A stretch of DNA of 64,000 bases from assembly GCF_008711175.1 (NCBI RefSeq), contig NZ_VWNF01000041.1, positions 62,001 to 126,000 of the forward strand, read 5' to 3'. Positions 8,945 to 20,102 of the stretch are shown in pieces. This DNA is from Nesterenkonia ebinurensis (GTDB taxonomy: Bacteria; Actinomycetota; Actinomycetes; Actinomycetales; Micrococcaceae). The notes under the pieces were generated by a model that saw only the letters and a program-made list of their open reading frames with translations, did not search any database and was not told the DNA's origin. The position numbers were made by a program, and so were the translations under genes. Every line of letters begins with the position of its first letter. Position 1 is the stretch's first letter.

Positions 8945-10633
8945 TCATAGCAGCCGGTGATCATTCTCCCCCACCACGCGCAACCACCGGTAGCCGTAGC
9001 CGCCCAGGGGCATTCGGCTGGATGAGCTGCGGTCCAGCCGGCAGGACTCGTCGCTGAGCAGGTCCATCAGGATGGTGCCCGACTGCTGGTCCTCCAGGGT
9101 GAAGTCCGCCACGGTGGGCTCGGGGCCCAGGTTGTGCAGCAGCACCATGGTCTTGCCCTCCCAGCTGAGCTGGTGGGCCAGCACTTCAGACACCCCTGTT
9201 TGGATGATGCTGCACGCCCCCCAGCCCAGTTCTGGGGACTCTCTGTAGCGCTTGGCCAGTCGGGTGATGTGGTGCAGCAGCGAGTCCTGGTCGCGGCGGG
9301 CTTCAGCGGCGTTGACGTGTTCAGGCCCGAACGCTCCTTGGGTCACCTCCCGGCTCAGCGCGGAGGGTTTCGCGGTGGAGAATCCGGCGTTCTTGCCCGC
9401 GGTCCACTGCATGGGGGTGCGCACCGCTTCCCGGCCGGGGACCTCGAGGTTCTCCCCCATGCCGATCTCCTCCCCGTAGAACAGCACCGGGGTGCCGGGC
9501 AGGGTGAACAGCAGCGAATAGGCCATCTTCAGCCGTCGGGGGTCACCTTCGAACATGCCGGGCAGTCGGCGGCGCAGCCCGCGCCCGGCAAAGCGCATCT
9601 GTTCCTCCGGGGCGAATGCGCCCAGCACCTCATTGCGCTCATCCTCACTGAGCAGGTCCAGGGTGAGCTCGTCATGATTGCGCAGGAAGTTGGCGTACTG
9701 GGGCTCCACCCCCAGTGCCGGACGGGAGCTCAGCGCCTCGGCGAGTGGGGCGGCCTCGTGCCGTGCCATGGCCAGGAATAGCCGCTGGTTGGTGAAGAAG
9801 TCGAACTGCATGGTGAGCTGGTCACCCTCGGCCCCGCCGAAGAAATCCAGCTGCTCCTCGTGCGGAAGGTTGACCTCACCGAGCATGACGGCAGAGCCCT
9901 GCCCGGAGGCCCGGCGCTGCAGAAAGCCGCGCAATGCCCGCAGGTAGTCGTGGGGCTCCTCGAACTCGTGCTCATCGTGGCCCAGCAGGGTTTCCTGGTT
10001 GATGGCGAAGGGCACCGCGTCCACCCGGAAGCCGTCGAGGCCGAGCTGTAGCCAGAAGCCCATCATCTTGGCGATCTCATCTCTGACCTGCGGGTTTGCG
10101 GTGTTCAGGTCCGGCTGTGTGTGCAGAAAGTGATGCAGGTACCATTCCCCGGTGCGTTCGTCATAGGTCCAGATCCCGTCCTCCTCGTCCGGGAACATGG
10201 TCTGCTCAGAGGTGTCACCGGGGTCGTCCGCCCGCCAGACGTAGTAGTCACGGGAGGGACTGTCCTTGGAACGCCGTGCGGCTTTGAACCACGGGTGCTG
10301 ATCGGAGGTGTGGTTGATCACCAGATCGGCGATCACCCGGATGCCGCGGTCGTGGGCCACCCGGATCAGCTCCACCAGGTCACCGTGGTCCCCGTAGCGG
10401 GGGTCGACCCCGTACATATCGGCGATGTCATAGCCGTTGTCCCGCCGCGGGGAGGGGTAGAACGGCATCAGCCAGAGGCAGTTGACTCCGATCTCAGCGA
10501 GGTAGTCGATCCGCTGGGTGACTCCGTGCAGGTCTCCGGTGCCGTCGCCGCTGGAGTCCAGATAGGTCTCCACGTCGATGCAGTAGATGATCGCGTTCTT
10601 GTACCAGAGGTCTGCGGTCTCGGTGATGCGCAT
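8945..10633 (-). CDS. GH13 alpha-glucan enzyme, trehalose synthase-like
   Basis: A 562-residue family GH13 (alpha/beta)8-barrel protein. The four conserved regions are visible: VIADLVINHTS near residue 105, GFRVDAVPF near 205 with the nucleophilic Asp, MLGEVNLP near 255 with the general acid, and FLRNHDE near 325 with the third carboxylate. The N-terminus YKNAIIYCIDVETYLDSSGDG matches the subgroup related to trehalose synthase and maltosyl enzymes. It probably rearranges or hydrolyses maltose, trehalose or glucosides in the cytoplasm, relevant to osmoprotection. A GAGAGGAAC site precedes the ATG. The downstream-orientated neighbour upstream of it is a luciferase-like oxidoreductase. True TreS activity cannot be separated from alpha-glucosidase by eye. 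Confidence 0.85.
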   Translation of the reverse strand: MRITETADLWYKNAIIYCIDVETYLDSSGDGTGDLHGVTQRIDYLAEIGVNCLWLMPFYPSPRRDNGYDIADMYGVDPRYGDHGDLVELIRVAHDRGIRVIADLVINHTSDQHPWFKAARRSKDSPSRDYYVWRADDPGDTSEQTMFPDEEDGIWTYDERTGEWYLHHFLHTQPDLNTANPQVRDEIAKMMGFWLQLGLDGFRVDAVPFAINQETLLGHDEHEFEEPHDYLRALRGFLQRRASGQGSAVMLGEVNLPHEEQLDFFGGAEGDQLTMQFDFFTNQRLFLAMARHEAAPLAEALSSRPALGVEPQYANFLRNHDELTLDLLSEDERNEVLGAFAPEEQMRFAGRGLRRRLPGMFEGDPRRLKMAYSLLFTLPGTPVLFYGEEIGMGENLEVPGREAVRTPMQWTAGKNAGFSTAKPSALSREVTQGAFGPEHVNAAEARRDQDSLLHHITRLAKRYRESPELGWGACSIIQTGVSEVLAHQLSWEGKTMVLLHNLGPEPTVADFTLEDQQSGTILMDLLSDESCRLDRSSSSRMPLGGYGYRWLRVVGENDHRLL

Positions 10634-10724
10634 GGGCTCAGGTTCCTCTCGATGGATATCTACCCCGGCTTTTCTTCATCACCCGGGCTTATAAAGCGGG
10701 GGGAACGAGAAACGCGGGGTAATT

Positions 10725-11681
10725 TCACTGAAGTTGGGGCAGGACGTGCTCTCCGAAGGCGTCGATGAACGGCTCCTGCTCCTGGCCCACATGGTGGAGG
10801 TAGACGGCGTCGAACTCCTCCCCTGCTTGGGCAAGCCATGCGGTATGGGCATCAAGGGACGACGACGCCCACACGGCCTCGGTCACCGTATCGGGGCTGA
10901 CCTCCTCAGCGGCGGCATCGAAGTGGGCGGGTGTGGGCAGATCCTGATCCAGGGGCGGGCCGAAGACATTGCTGCGCCACTGGTCGTAGGCGATCTCGCG
11001 TGCCTGTTGATCAGTCTCGGCCCAGCTGAGGTGGACCTGCAGCATGGCCGGGCCCTGACCCCCGGCATCCCGGTAGGCGGTCAACACCTCATTCTGGGCT
11101 CCGCCGGGCTGGTTGAGCGTGATGAATCCGTCAGCCCATCGAGCAGCACGGCGGGCGGATGCGGGGCTGATACAGGCCGCGTAGAGCGGGACGGTGGTCT
11201 CGGGCCGGTCGTAGAGGTAGGCATCCTCCACCCGGGTCAGCCCCTGGTGGCTGCTGATCCACTCACCGCGGTGCAGCCGCCGGATAATCTCTGCCGATTC
11301 CTCCAGCCGGGCCCGCCGTGTTTCCTGGTCCAGCCACTTCTCCGCGGTGACGTGTTCATTCATCGCCTGGCCGGCCCCCAGGGCCACCCAGTAGCGACCT
11401 GGGAACATCTGGCCCAGGGTGGCGGTGGCCTGGGCGGCCAGTGCGGGGTGATAGCGCTGACCCGGGGCGCAGACTGAGCCGATGGGGAAGCTGGTGGTGG
11501 CCAGGGCCGCTCCCAACCAGGAGAAGGTGAATCCGGAGTGCCCCTGGCGATCCGACCAGGGGAAGAAGTGGTCAGAGCTCATGGCAGCCTCGAATCCAGC
11601 ATTCTCAGCATGCCGGACATCACGCAGCAGCTGGGCCGGGGAGATCTGCTCCTGCGATGCGTGGAATCCGTATGTGGTCAT
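10725..11681 (-). CDS. luciferase-like flavin oxidoreductase (probable non-F420 type)
   Basis: A 318-residue member of the bacterial luciferase-like monooxygenase superfamily, a TIM barrel that binds FMN or F420. Diagnostic segments are SSDHFFPWSDRQGHSGF near residue 35, QMFPGRYWVALGAGQAMNEH near 105 and LDAHTAWLAQAGEEFDAVYLHHVG near the C-terminus. These resemble the family annotated as probable non-F420 flavinoid oxidoreductases, which I infer rather than prove. The start at MTTYGFHAS is preferred because GGGTGA lies about 9 bases before it and upstream residues are not family-like. That site sits in one arm of a long inverted repeat. The substrate is unknown. Confidence 0.82.
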   Translation of the reverse strand: MTTYGFHASQEQISPAQLLRDVRHAENAGFEAAMSSDHFFPWSDRQGHSGFTFSWLGAALATTSFPIGSVCAPGQRYHPALAAQATATLGQMFPGRYWVALGAGQAMNEHVTAEKWLDQETRRARLEESAEIIRRLHRGEWISSHQGLTRVEDAYLYDRPETTVPLYAACISPASARRAARWADGFITLNQPGGAQNEVLTAYRDAGGQGPAMLQVHLSWAETDQQAREIAYDQWRSNVFGPPLDQDLPTPAHFDAAAEEVSPDTVTEAVWASSSLDAHTAWLAQAGEEFDAVYLHHVGQEQEPFIDAFGEHVLPQLQ

Positions 11682-11687
11682 AGAACA

Positions 11688-11754
11688 ATCACCCAGATAA
11701 GTAGTCAGTAGATACTCCCTTGTCAGAAAGCCTACCGACACTTACCTGGGTGAT
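11688..11754 (-). promoter_or_regulatory. long inverted repeat covering the ribosome-binding site
   Basis: ATCACCCAGATAAGT at 11688-11702 and ACTTACCTGGGTGAT at 11740-11754 pair at 14 of 15 positions across a 37-base loop. On the transcribed strand the GGGTGA that serves the oxidoreductase start lies inside the 3' arm. If transcription begins upstream of the second arm, the hairpin would hide the translation start. Otherwise the repeat could be a two-site operator. Confidence 0.55.
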
Positions 11755-11775
11755 GGCTGAATACTCCTCGAGGTG

Positions 11776-13992
11776 TTACTTGATGGAGTCGATGATGCCG
11801 TTCAGAGTCTCACTGGGTCGCATGACTTTGAAGGCCTTGGCCTCATCGGGGCGGTAGTAGCCGCCGATCTCGGCCGGGCTGCCTTGAACCCCGTTGAGCT
11901 CAGCGAGGATCTGCTCCTCCTTCTCCACCAGTGCTGAGGCGACCGGAGCAAACGTCTCAGCCAGGGCGGCGTCGTCGTTCTGTGCTGCCAGCTCCTGGGC
12001 CCAGTACTGTGCCAGGTAGAAGTGGCTGCCGCGGTTGTCGATGGTGCCCAGCTTGCGCCCCGGACTGCGGTTCTCCATCAGGAAGGTGGTGGTGGCCTTA
12101 TCCAGGGCTGCGGCCAGCACCTTGGCGCGGGGCGCATCGGCCTGTTCGGCGTACTTCTGCAGGGAGGGCACCAAGGCGAAGAACTCGCCCAGGGAGTCCC
12201 AGCGCAGGTAGTTCTCCTCAGTGAGCTGCTGGACGTGCTTTGGGGCGGAGCCGCCGGCGCCGGTCTCGAACAGTCCGCCGCCTGCCATCAGCGGCACGAT
12301 GGAGAGCATCTTGGCGGAGGTGCCCAGCTCCAGGATGGGGAAGAGGTCGGTGAGGTAGTCGCGCAGCACGTTGCCAGTGACGGAAATGGTGTTCTCACCT
12401 TTGCGGATGCGCTCCACCGAGTACTTGGTGGCGGCAACCGGGTCAAGAATCTCGATGGTCAGGCCGTCAGTGTCGTAGTCGGCCAGGGAGGTCCGGACCT
12501 TGGCGATCAGGTTGGCGTCATGGGCACGGTTCTCATCCAGCCAGAACACTGCGGGCCAGCCGGTCTCCCGGGCCCGGTTGACCGCCAGCTTCACCCAGTC
12601 GGCGATGGGGTCGTCCTTGGTCTGGCAGGCCCGCCAAATGTCACCCGGCTCCACCTGGTGCTCGATGAGCACATCGCCTCTCGCGTTGACCACCTGGACA
12701 GTGCCGGCGGTCTCGATTTCGAAGGTCTTGTCGTGGGAGCCATACTCCTCGGCCTTCTGCGCCATCAGCCCCACATTGGGCACCGTGCCCATGGTGGTGG
12801 GGTCGTAGGCGCCATTGACCTTGCAATCCTCGATGACGGCTTGGTAGACCCCTGCGTAGGAGGAGTCCGGGATCACAGCCAGGGTGTCGTCGGTCTCGCC
12901 GGTTGGGCCCCAGACCTTGCCGCCGTTGCGGATCATGGCTGGTATGGAGGCGTCGACGATCACATCGGAGGGTACGTGCAGGTTGGTGATGCCCTTGCGG
13001 TCATCGACCATGGAGATCCGGGGACCGGCTTCCAGTGCAGCCTGGTATTCGGCCTTGATTGCCTCGCCGGTGGACCCGAGCTTCTCGGCGCCGGAAAGGA
13101 TGGAGGCCAGGCCGTCGTTTGGCGAGAGCCCGACCTCTGCCAGCTGGTCGCCGAACTTCTCAAAGATGGTGGGCACGAAGGCCTTGACGATGTGACCGAA
13201 GATGATCGGATCGGAGACTTTCATCATGGTGGCCTTCAGATGGGCGGAGAACAGCACGTCGAGTTCCTTGGCACGGACCACCTGCTCAGCGAGGAAGGCA
13301 TCCAGGGCCTTAGCGGAGATGAAGGTGCCGTCCACCACTTCGCCGGTCTGGACGGCCAAGCCCTCTTTGAGTGCGGTGACGGTGCCGTCGGCGGTCACGT
13401 GCTGGATGGTGAGCTCATCGGCGGACTCGATGATCACTGACTGCTCGTTGGAGGCGAAGTCGTTCTCGCCCATCGTGGTGACCTCGGTCTTGGAGTCTGC
13501 ACTCCACTGCCCCATCCGGTGCGGGTTGACACGGACGTACTCCTTGATGGAGGCAGGCGCCCGACGGTCGGAATTGCCCTCGCGAAGCACCGGGTTGACC
13601 GCGGAGCCCTTGACCTTGTCGTAGCGGGCGCGGATCTCCTTCTCATCCTCTGTCTGCGGGGACTCGGGGTAGTCGGGAAGGTTGTAGCCTGCGGCCTGCA
13701 GCTCGGCCACCGCGGCTTTGAGCTGAGGCGCGGAGGCAGAGATGTTGGGCAGCTTGATGATGTTGGCCTCGGGGGTCTTGGCCAGCTCGCCCAGCTCTGC
13801 CAGGGCGTCGGCCTCGGCCTTGTCCTCGCCCACATGATCAGGGAACTGGGAGATGATGCGCCCGGCCAGGGAGATGTCGCGGGTTTCGATCTCGACCCCT
13901 GCGGTGGCGGCGAAGGCCTCCACGATCGGCTTCAGCGAGTAGGTGGCCAGCATGGGCGCTTCGTCGGTGTTGGTGTAGATGATCTTTGCCAT
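11776..13992 (-). CDS. icd: NADP-dependent isocitrate dehydrogenase, monomeric type
   Basis: A 738-residue enzyme of the monomeric isocitrate dehydrogenase family, which converts isocitrate to 2-oxoglutarate with NADP in the TCA cycle. It starts [15 protein letters not shown], the family N-terminus; an ATG 17 codons upstream adds unrelated residues and is rejected. Conserved stretches include [15 protein letters not shown] near residue 130 (substrate phosphate contacts), [17 protein letters not shown], and [10 protein letters not shown]. Length matches the family (about 740). It competes with isocitrate lyase, encoded at 30.7 kb in this window, for isocitrate. It is a single gene with its own short leader. 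Confidence 0.97.
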   Translation of the reverse strand: MAKIIYTNTDEAPMLATYSLKPIVEAFAATAGVEIETRDISLAGRIISQFPDHVGEDKAEADALAELGELAKTPEANIIKLPNISASAPQLKAAVAELQAAGYNLPDYPESPQTEDEKEIRARYDKVKGSAVNPVLREGNSDRRAPASIKEYVRVNPHRMGQWSADSKTEVTTMGENDFASNEQSVIIESADELTIQHVTADGTVTALKEGLAVQTGEVVDGTFISAKALDAFLAEQVVRAKELDVLFSAHLKATMMKVSDPIIFGHIVKAFVPTIFEKFGDQLAEVGLSPNDGLASILSGAEKLGSTGEAIKAEYQAALEAGPRISMVDDRKGITNLHVPSDVIVDASIPAMIRNGGKVWGPTGETDDTLAVIPDSSYAGVYQAVIEDCKVNGAYDPTTMGTVPNVGLMAQKAEEYGSHDKTFEIETAGTVQVVNARGDVLIEHQVEPGDIWRACQTKDDPIADWVKLAVNRARETGWPAVFWLDENRAHDANLIAKVRTSLADYDTDGLTIEILDPVAATKYSVERIRKGENTISVTGNVLRDYLTDLFPILELGTSAKMLSIVPLMAGGGLFETGAGGSAPKHVQQLTEENYLRWDSLGEFFALVPSLQKYAEQADAPRAKVLAAALDKATTTFLMENRSPGRKLGTIDNRGSHFYLAQYWAQELAAQNDDAALAETFAPVASALVEKEEQILAELNGVQGSPAEIGGYYRPDEAKAFKVMRPSETLNGIIDSIK

Positions 13993-14055
13993 AGAACGGC
14001 AACTCCCTCGAGGTCGGAGATGTGCAGAAGTATTCAAGTTCAATCTATCAATGGT

Positions 14056-15390
14056 TTAGAGCCCCAGGACCGCCATAGCGATCATGAAGTAGACGATCAG
14101 CCCGGTGGCGTCCACAAAGGTGGCGATGAAGGGGTTGGCGAAGACAGCCGGGTCCGCGCCCAGCGCCTTGCCCAACAGCGGCATCAGCCCTCCGGCACTG
14201 GCGGCCAGTGTGCAGATGGCCAGTAAGGTCAGTCCGATCACCGTGCCTATGGACCACCCGTAGACCAGCCCCGCCAGCGTGAAGCCCAGCACACCCAGGG
14301 TGGAACCCAGGGTGATGCCCACCCGCACCTCGCGCCAGAGCACTTTGAACACGTCTCTGGTGGCCACATCGCCCAATGCAAGGGCACGGGTGATGGTGGT
14401 GGCGGCCTGGTTCCCGGTGTTGCCTCCGGTGCCGATCAACAGCGGGACGAAAAGCGCCAGGACGGTGACGGCCTCCAGCTGGTCCTCGAAGGCATCCAGC
14501 ACCGAGACAGTCAGGGCCGCGCCCACCGCCAGCACCAGGAGCCAGACGATGCGCGAGCGCATGATCTGCAGCACCGGAGTGGAGAGATAAGGCCGGTGCA
14601 GCGGCTCGGCACCACCATGGCGGGCGGCATCCTCAGTCTCTGCACGTTCCAGGATGTCCAGGGCATCGTCCACGGTGAAGATGCCGACTACCCGGTGCTC
14701 CTTGTCAGTGACCGGCATAGCCAGGTGCTTGCGGTCGGCGCAGCGGCGGGCGGCGTCCTCAGCTTCGTGGTCGGCGTCCACAGAATCGGCCTCAGACATG
14801 ATGGTGCTGATGATGGTCTCCTCATCAGTGACCATCAGTTCGCGCAGACTCACCACACCTTTGAGCAGCCGGGCCCGATCTACCACGGGCAAGGTGTAGA
14901 CGGTCTCCGCATCGGCGCCCACTCTGCGGACTTTCTCCAGAGCCTGCTTAACGCTCCAGTGCTCCGGGATCGCCACGAACTCCGGGGACATCTGACGACC
15001 GATGGTGCCGTCAGGGTAGCCCAACACAATGTTCGTCAGACTGCGCTCGCGCGGGTCCAGGTGGCGCATCATCTTCCGGGCCACCGAGGCTGGCATCTCG
15101 TCCATCAGCCGGACCCGGTCATCAGGATCCAGAGATTCGAAGAAGTGGGCGACGTCGCTGTCCTTCAGGCCTTCGATGATCTCGTGCTGCAGTGCCTGGT
15201 CCAGCCGGTCGAATACCTCCACCGCGGTGTCCTTGGGCAGTAGCCGGAAGGTCACCGCCCGGTCTTTGACGCCCAGACGCTCCAGGAAATCGACGATGTC
15301 GCCGGTGTTGAGCTCATCCAGGGCGATGCGCAGCTCACGCAGCCGCTCATCACGGATGAGATCCTCGAGTTCGTCCAGCTGCTCAGTCAT
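14056..15390 (-). CDS. mgtE: magnesium transporter MgtE
   Basis: A 444-residue MgtE-type Mg2+ channel. A soluble N-domain (about residues 1-130, with helical superhelix repeats such as [18 protein letters not shown]) is followed by two CBS domains (about 135-260), then five membrane helices from about 285 to the end, including [19 protein letters not shown], the family's most conserved pore region. The N-domain and CBS pair act as a Mg2+ sensor that shuts the pore. It starts two bases after the purH stop, so the two genes are cotranscribed although their functions are not obviously linked. Confidence 0.95.
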   Translation of the reverse strand: MTEQLDELEDLIRDERLRELRIALDELNTGDIVDFLERLGVKDRAVTFRLLPKDTAVEVFDRLDQALQHEIIEGLKDSDVAHFFESLDPDDRVRLMDEMPASVARKMMRHLDPRERSLTNIVLGYPDGTIGRQMSPEFVAIPEHWSVKQALEKVRRVGADAETVYTLPVVDRARLLKGVVSLRELMVTDEETIISTIMSEADSVDADHEAEDAARRCADRKHLAMPVTDKEHRVVGIFTVDDALDILERAETEDAARHGGAEPLHRPYLSTPVLQIMRSRIVWLLVLAVGAALTVSVLDAFEDQLEAVTVLALFVPLLIGTGGNTGNQAATTITRALALGDVATRDVFKVLWREVRVGITLGSTLGVLGFTLAGLVYGWSIGTVIGLTLLAICTLAASAGGLMPLLGKALGADPAVFANPFIATFVDATGLIVYFMIAMAVLGL

Positions 15391-15392
15391 GA

Positions 15393-17027
<1,635 letters not shown>

Positions 17028-17284
17028 ATCTGCTCCTTCACACCTCTCCGTTCTGGGCCGGGTACTACTCTACCGGTGCCTCCACCATCCTCCTCACCAC
17101 GAAATAATGTGTCAGAAAGGTGGAAACTCACCCCGAATCGGCCATCATTCCGCAGCTTCTCACACACTATGTGCGCGGAATCCGGCCGAGTCAGACCTCG
17201 AACGTATCGCCGTCCGGGCTTCCCGCCCACCGCCTGGTCTGTGCGGCCCCCTGCCCGGCCAGCTGTTTGAGCATGCGCTGAAGG

Positions 17285-17965
17285 CTATGCATCAAATTTG
17301 TAGCCCAACCCTCTGACGGTGACCAGCAGGCGGGGCTTGGCGGGGTCGGTCTCGATCTTGGAACGCAGCCGCTTGACGTGCACGTCCAGGGTCTTGGTGT
17401 CGCCCACATAGTCGGAGCCCCAGACTCTGTCAATGATCTGGCCGCGGGTGAGCACCCGGCCAGCGTTGCGGATCAGGATCTCCAGCAGCTCGAACTCCTT
17501 CAGCGGCAGGTTCAGGCTGCGCCCTGCCACTTCCACGATGTGCCGCTCGATGTCCATCCGCACCGGCCCGGCCACAATGGTGGAGGAGTCGTCCAGCTCG
17601 GTGTCCACATGCCGGCGCAGCACCGCCCGGACCCGGGCCAGAAGCTCACGGGATGAGTACGGCTTGGTCACGTAGTCGTCGGCACCGAGCTCCAGACCCA
17701 CCACTTTGTCGATCTCGGAGTCCTTGGCGGTGAGCATGATCACCGGCACTGCTGAGCGCAGCCGGATCTGGCGGCAGACCTCAGTGCCGGGCTGGCCGGG
17801 CAGCATCAGGTCCAGCAGCACCAGATCGGCGCCTTCTTTGTCGAAGACTTCGATGGCCTCAGTGCCGTCCTCGGCCACAACCACGTCGTAACCCTCCTTC
17901 TGCAGCGTGTAGGACAGCGCCTCGGAGAACGAGGCCTCGTCTTCGACGATGAGAATCCTGGTCAA
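17285..17965 (-). CDS. regX3: response regulator RegX3
   Basis: A 226-residue OmpR/PhoB-type regulator. The receiver domain has the acidic pair IVEDE, phospho-acceptor Asp in LVLLDLMLPG near residue 53, and Lys in YVTKPYS. The C-terminal winged helix spans about 130-226 (LTRGQIIDRVWGSDY, VDVHVKRLRSKI-type). In actinobacteria SenX3-RegX3 governs phosphate starvation responses. The start codon is TTG, supported by GAGGAG six bases upstream. It follows senX3 with a 27-base gap, and phoU diverges from the pair, the conserved actinobacterial arrangement. Confidence 0.95.
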   Translation of the reverse strand: MTRILIVEDEASFSEALSYTLQKEGYDVVVAEDGTEAIEVFDKEGADLVLLDLMLPGQPGTEVCRQIRLRSAVPVIMLTAKDSEIDKVVGLELGADDYVTKPYSSRELLARVRAVLRRHVDTELDDSSTIVAGPVRMDIERHIVEVAGRSLNLPLKEFELLEILIRNAGRVLTRGQIIDRVWGSDYVGDTKTLDVHVKRLRSKIETDPAKPRLLVTVRGLGYKFDA

Positions 17966-17992
17966 GGTGACTCCTCAATTTCTTCCTGCCGC

Positions 17993-19249
17993 CTATTCGG
18001 CCGGCGGCTGCTTCTTGGCGGTGTAGGTTCTAACGGTCTGCGATGGTGTGCTGGCAGTGCTGGTGAATGTCTCGGCAAGATCGCCGACGGCGGCGTCGTC
18101 CCCCAGTCCGCTCAGGCTGTCCAAGCCCTCTTCAAGCTCGGGCATGCGCACAGTGAAGGTGGAGCCGCGCCCGGGCTGGGACCACAGCGCCACCTCGCCG
18201 CCGTGGTTGCCGATCACGTGCTTGACGATGCTCAAACCCAGTCCGGTGCCGCCGGTGGAGCGGGAGCGGGCGGCGTCGACCCGGTAAAATCGTTCAAAGA
18301 TGCGTTCCTGATTCTCTGGGGCGATACCGATGCCCTGGTCGGTGATGGTGATTTGGGCGATGCCGTCGCGGGATGAGAGTCCGATGCCGACCCGGGTCAC
18401 CTCAGGCGAGTAGCGCACCGCATTGTCGATGAGATTGCGGAAGGCCATGGTGAGCTGGTCAGGGTCCCCGTGCACACGGCGGGGAAGGCTGCCGCCCACC
18501 CGCAGCTCGATCTGCTTGGCCTCAGCCGGAAGCCTGGAACGGTCCACTGCATCGGCGAGCACTGCGTTGAGATCCACCGGCACCCCGGCATGCACAACGT
18601 TCTTGCCCTGCACCCGGGAGAGCTCGATGATGTCCTGGACCAGCACGGCCAGCCGGTTGGACTCCTTGTGCAGCCGCTTGGAGAAGCGTTGGACGGCGTC
18701 GGGGTCATCAGCGGCGTCTTCAATGGTCTCAGCCAGCAGGCTGATCGCACCGACCGGGGTCTTCAGCTCGTGGGAGACATTGGCCACGAAGTCATTCCGG
18801 ACCGCCTCGGTACGGGAGACCTCGGTGCGGTCATCGGCCAGCACCAGAATGTACTCATCACCCAACGGGGCCACCCGGAGGCTGACCACAATGGAGGTTT
18901 CGCCCTGCAGACCGCGCGGGAGCTCCAGCTGCTCCTCGATGATCACGCCGTCGCCGCGGACCCGTGCGGTCAGCCCCAGCACCTCCTGATGGACCACAGT
19001 GTGGCCGCGGACCAGGCCGAAGGCGTAGGCGGCCGGGTTGGCCCGGACCACCCCGTCCACAGTGTCCACCACAATGTAGGCCAGGCCCAGGGAGGCCAGC
19101 ACCTCGGTGGCGCCCTCCGGCATGGCGGGTTCATCCACATCGATGCCCTCGGCCCGCTGCCGTTCGCTGACCCGGAAAGCGTGCATGCCCACCACGCCAA
19201 TGGCGAGGCCGACGACGCCGGCGAGCACAGCGATCAGCAGGGAGTCCAC
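17993..19249 (-). CDS. senX3: sensor histidine kinase SenX3
   Basis: A 418-residue kinase. One N-terminal membrane helix (LLIAVLAGVVGLAIGVVGM) is followed by a PAS-like domain (about 45-165), the phospho-acceptor His in NVSHELKTPVGAISL near residue 180, and the ATP-binding N, G1 and G2 boxes (NLIDNAVRYSP, TDQGIGI, GTGLGLSIVKH). It senses phosphate status through the Pst system and PhoU and phosphorylates RegX3. GTG start with GGGGA upstream. The C-terminal 40 residues after the catalytic domain are Thr/Ser-rich and variable. Confidence 0.95.
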   Translation of the reverse strand: MDSLLIAVLAGVVGLAIGVVGMHAFRVSERQRAEGIDVDEPAMPEGATEVLASLGLAYIVVDTVDGVVRANPAAYAFGLVRGHTVVHQEVLGLTARVRGDGVIIEEQLELPRGLQGETSIVVSLRVAPLGDEYILVLADDRTEVSRTEAVRNDFVANVSHELKTPVGAISLLAETIEDAADDPDAVQRFSKRLHKESNRLAVLVQDIIELSRVQGKNVVHAGVPVDLNAVLADAVDRSRLPAEAKQIELRVGGSLPRRVHGDPDQLTMAFRNLIDNAVRYSPEVTRVGIGLSSRDGIAQITITDQGIGIAPENQERIFERFYRVDAARSRSTGGTGLGLSIVKHVIGNHGGEVALWSQPGRGSTFTVRMPELEEGLDSLSGLGDDAAVGDLAETFTSTASTPSQTVRTYTAKKQPPAE

Positions 19250-19312
19250 AGTCCCCCAGCTTAGGCCGAAAATTCACCGCGGCGTTGCCTCTGGGTCGCT
19301 CCGCGGTCAACA

Positions 19313-19345
19313 GTTCACGGTCTGTTCACCTTCTGGTTGCCTGGT
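19313..19345. promoter_or_regulatory. PHO-box-like direct repeats between senX3 and phoU
   Basis: GTTCACGGTCT followed directly by GTTCACCTTCT and a weaker GGTTGCCTGGT gives 11-base direct repeat units. This is the form of Streptomyces PHO boxes and mycobacterial RegX3 sites. It lies in the 167-base divergent region and could serve both senX3-regX3 and phoU. Confidence 0.7.
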
Positions 19346-19416
19346 TGTCCGGGCGGTGTTCATCCGGCGGGGCGAGGATAGCGATGCACTCGCGTGAGGA
19401 AAGGACCCGTTGAACT

Positions 19417-20073
19417 ATGCGCAAACTCTTCCAGGAAGACCTCCACAATCTGGGCGATCAGCTCAGCGATATCGCCGTATTGGTCACCGAGGCGATGGAG
19501 AAGGCCTATCGCTCCTTCGAGATGGCCGATGTGCAGCTGGCCGAGGAGGTTATCGCTGCTGACGCCCGGATCGACGCCAAGCAGAGTGACCTGGATGAGA
19601 AGGCCATCGAGCTGCTGGCCCTGCAGGGCCCGGTGGCTTCTGACCTGCGGTTGATCGTTGGGGCGCTGCGGATGTCCACCTCCCTGGAGCGGATGGGTGA
19701 TCTGGCCCGGCACATCGCTCAGCTGACTCGATTACGCTACCCGGACACGGTGGCCCCTGCTGCGCTGGTGGAGGTGTACCGGAAGATGGCGGAGAAGGAC
19801 GTGGCGATCGCCAAGAAACTGGTGGAGTTGATGGTGACGCGTCAGCTGGAGCTGGTGGCTGAGATCCACTCGCTCAACGAGCAGATCAATGAGATGCACG
19901 CCGGGATCTTCATCACTATTGCCCGTCCTGGCTGGGAGGCCTCGGCTGCCACCACCGCCGATGTCACTCTGGCCAGCCGGTACTTCGAGCGCTTCGGCGA
20001 CCACGGTGTCTCAGTGGCCAGGAAGATTCAGTACCTGGTCACCGGCGAGTGGGAGCCGGAGCCCGCAGCCTGA
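19417..20073 (+). CDS. phoU: phosphate transport system regulator PhoU
   Basis: A 218-residue helical protein with two PhoU three-helix repeats (about 10-100 and 115-205), each with the metal-binding E/DxxxD-type pattern, for example MGDLARHIAQL and RYFERFGDHGVSVARKI. PhoU restrains phosphate uptake by the Pst transporter and keeps the SenX3-type kinase in its inactive state. AGGAAAGGA lies upstream of the ATG. It diverges from senX3-regX3 across the PHO-box-like repeats. No pst genes are in the window. Confidence 0.96.
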   Translation: MRKLFQEDLHNLGDQLSDIAVLVTEAMEKAYRSFEMADVQLAEEVIAADARIDAKQSDLDEKAIELLALQGPVASDLRLIVGALRMSTSLERMGDLARHIAQLTRLRYPDTVAPAALVEVYRKMAEKDVAIAKKLVELMVTRQLELVAEIHSLNEQINEMHAGIFITIARPGWEASAATTADVTLASRYFERFGDHGVSVARKIQYLVTGEWEPEPAA

Positions 20074-20102
20074 ACAGAGTGCTCAGCGTAGGATCGGGGA
20101 CT

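Noticed and set aside
12022-13440. A 472-codon plus-strand frame opposite icd
   Set aside because: Long antisense frames are expected opposite GC-rich genes; the composition (Gly/Val/Leu/His-rich, no domains) is typical of a shadow.
17028-17284. Possible riboswitch or small gene between purH and regX3
   Set aside because: Looked for a purine or other riboswitch, a strong hairpin and a start with ribosome-binding site; none was found.
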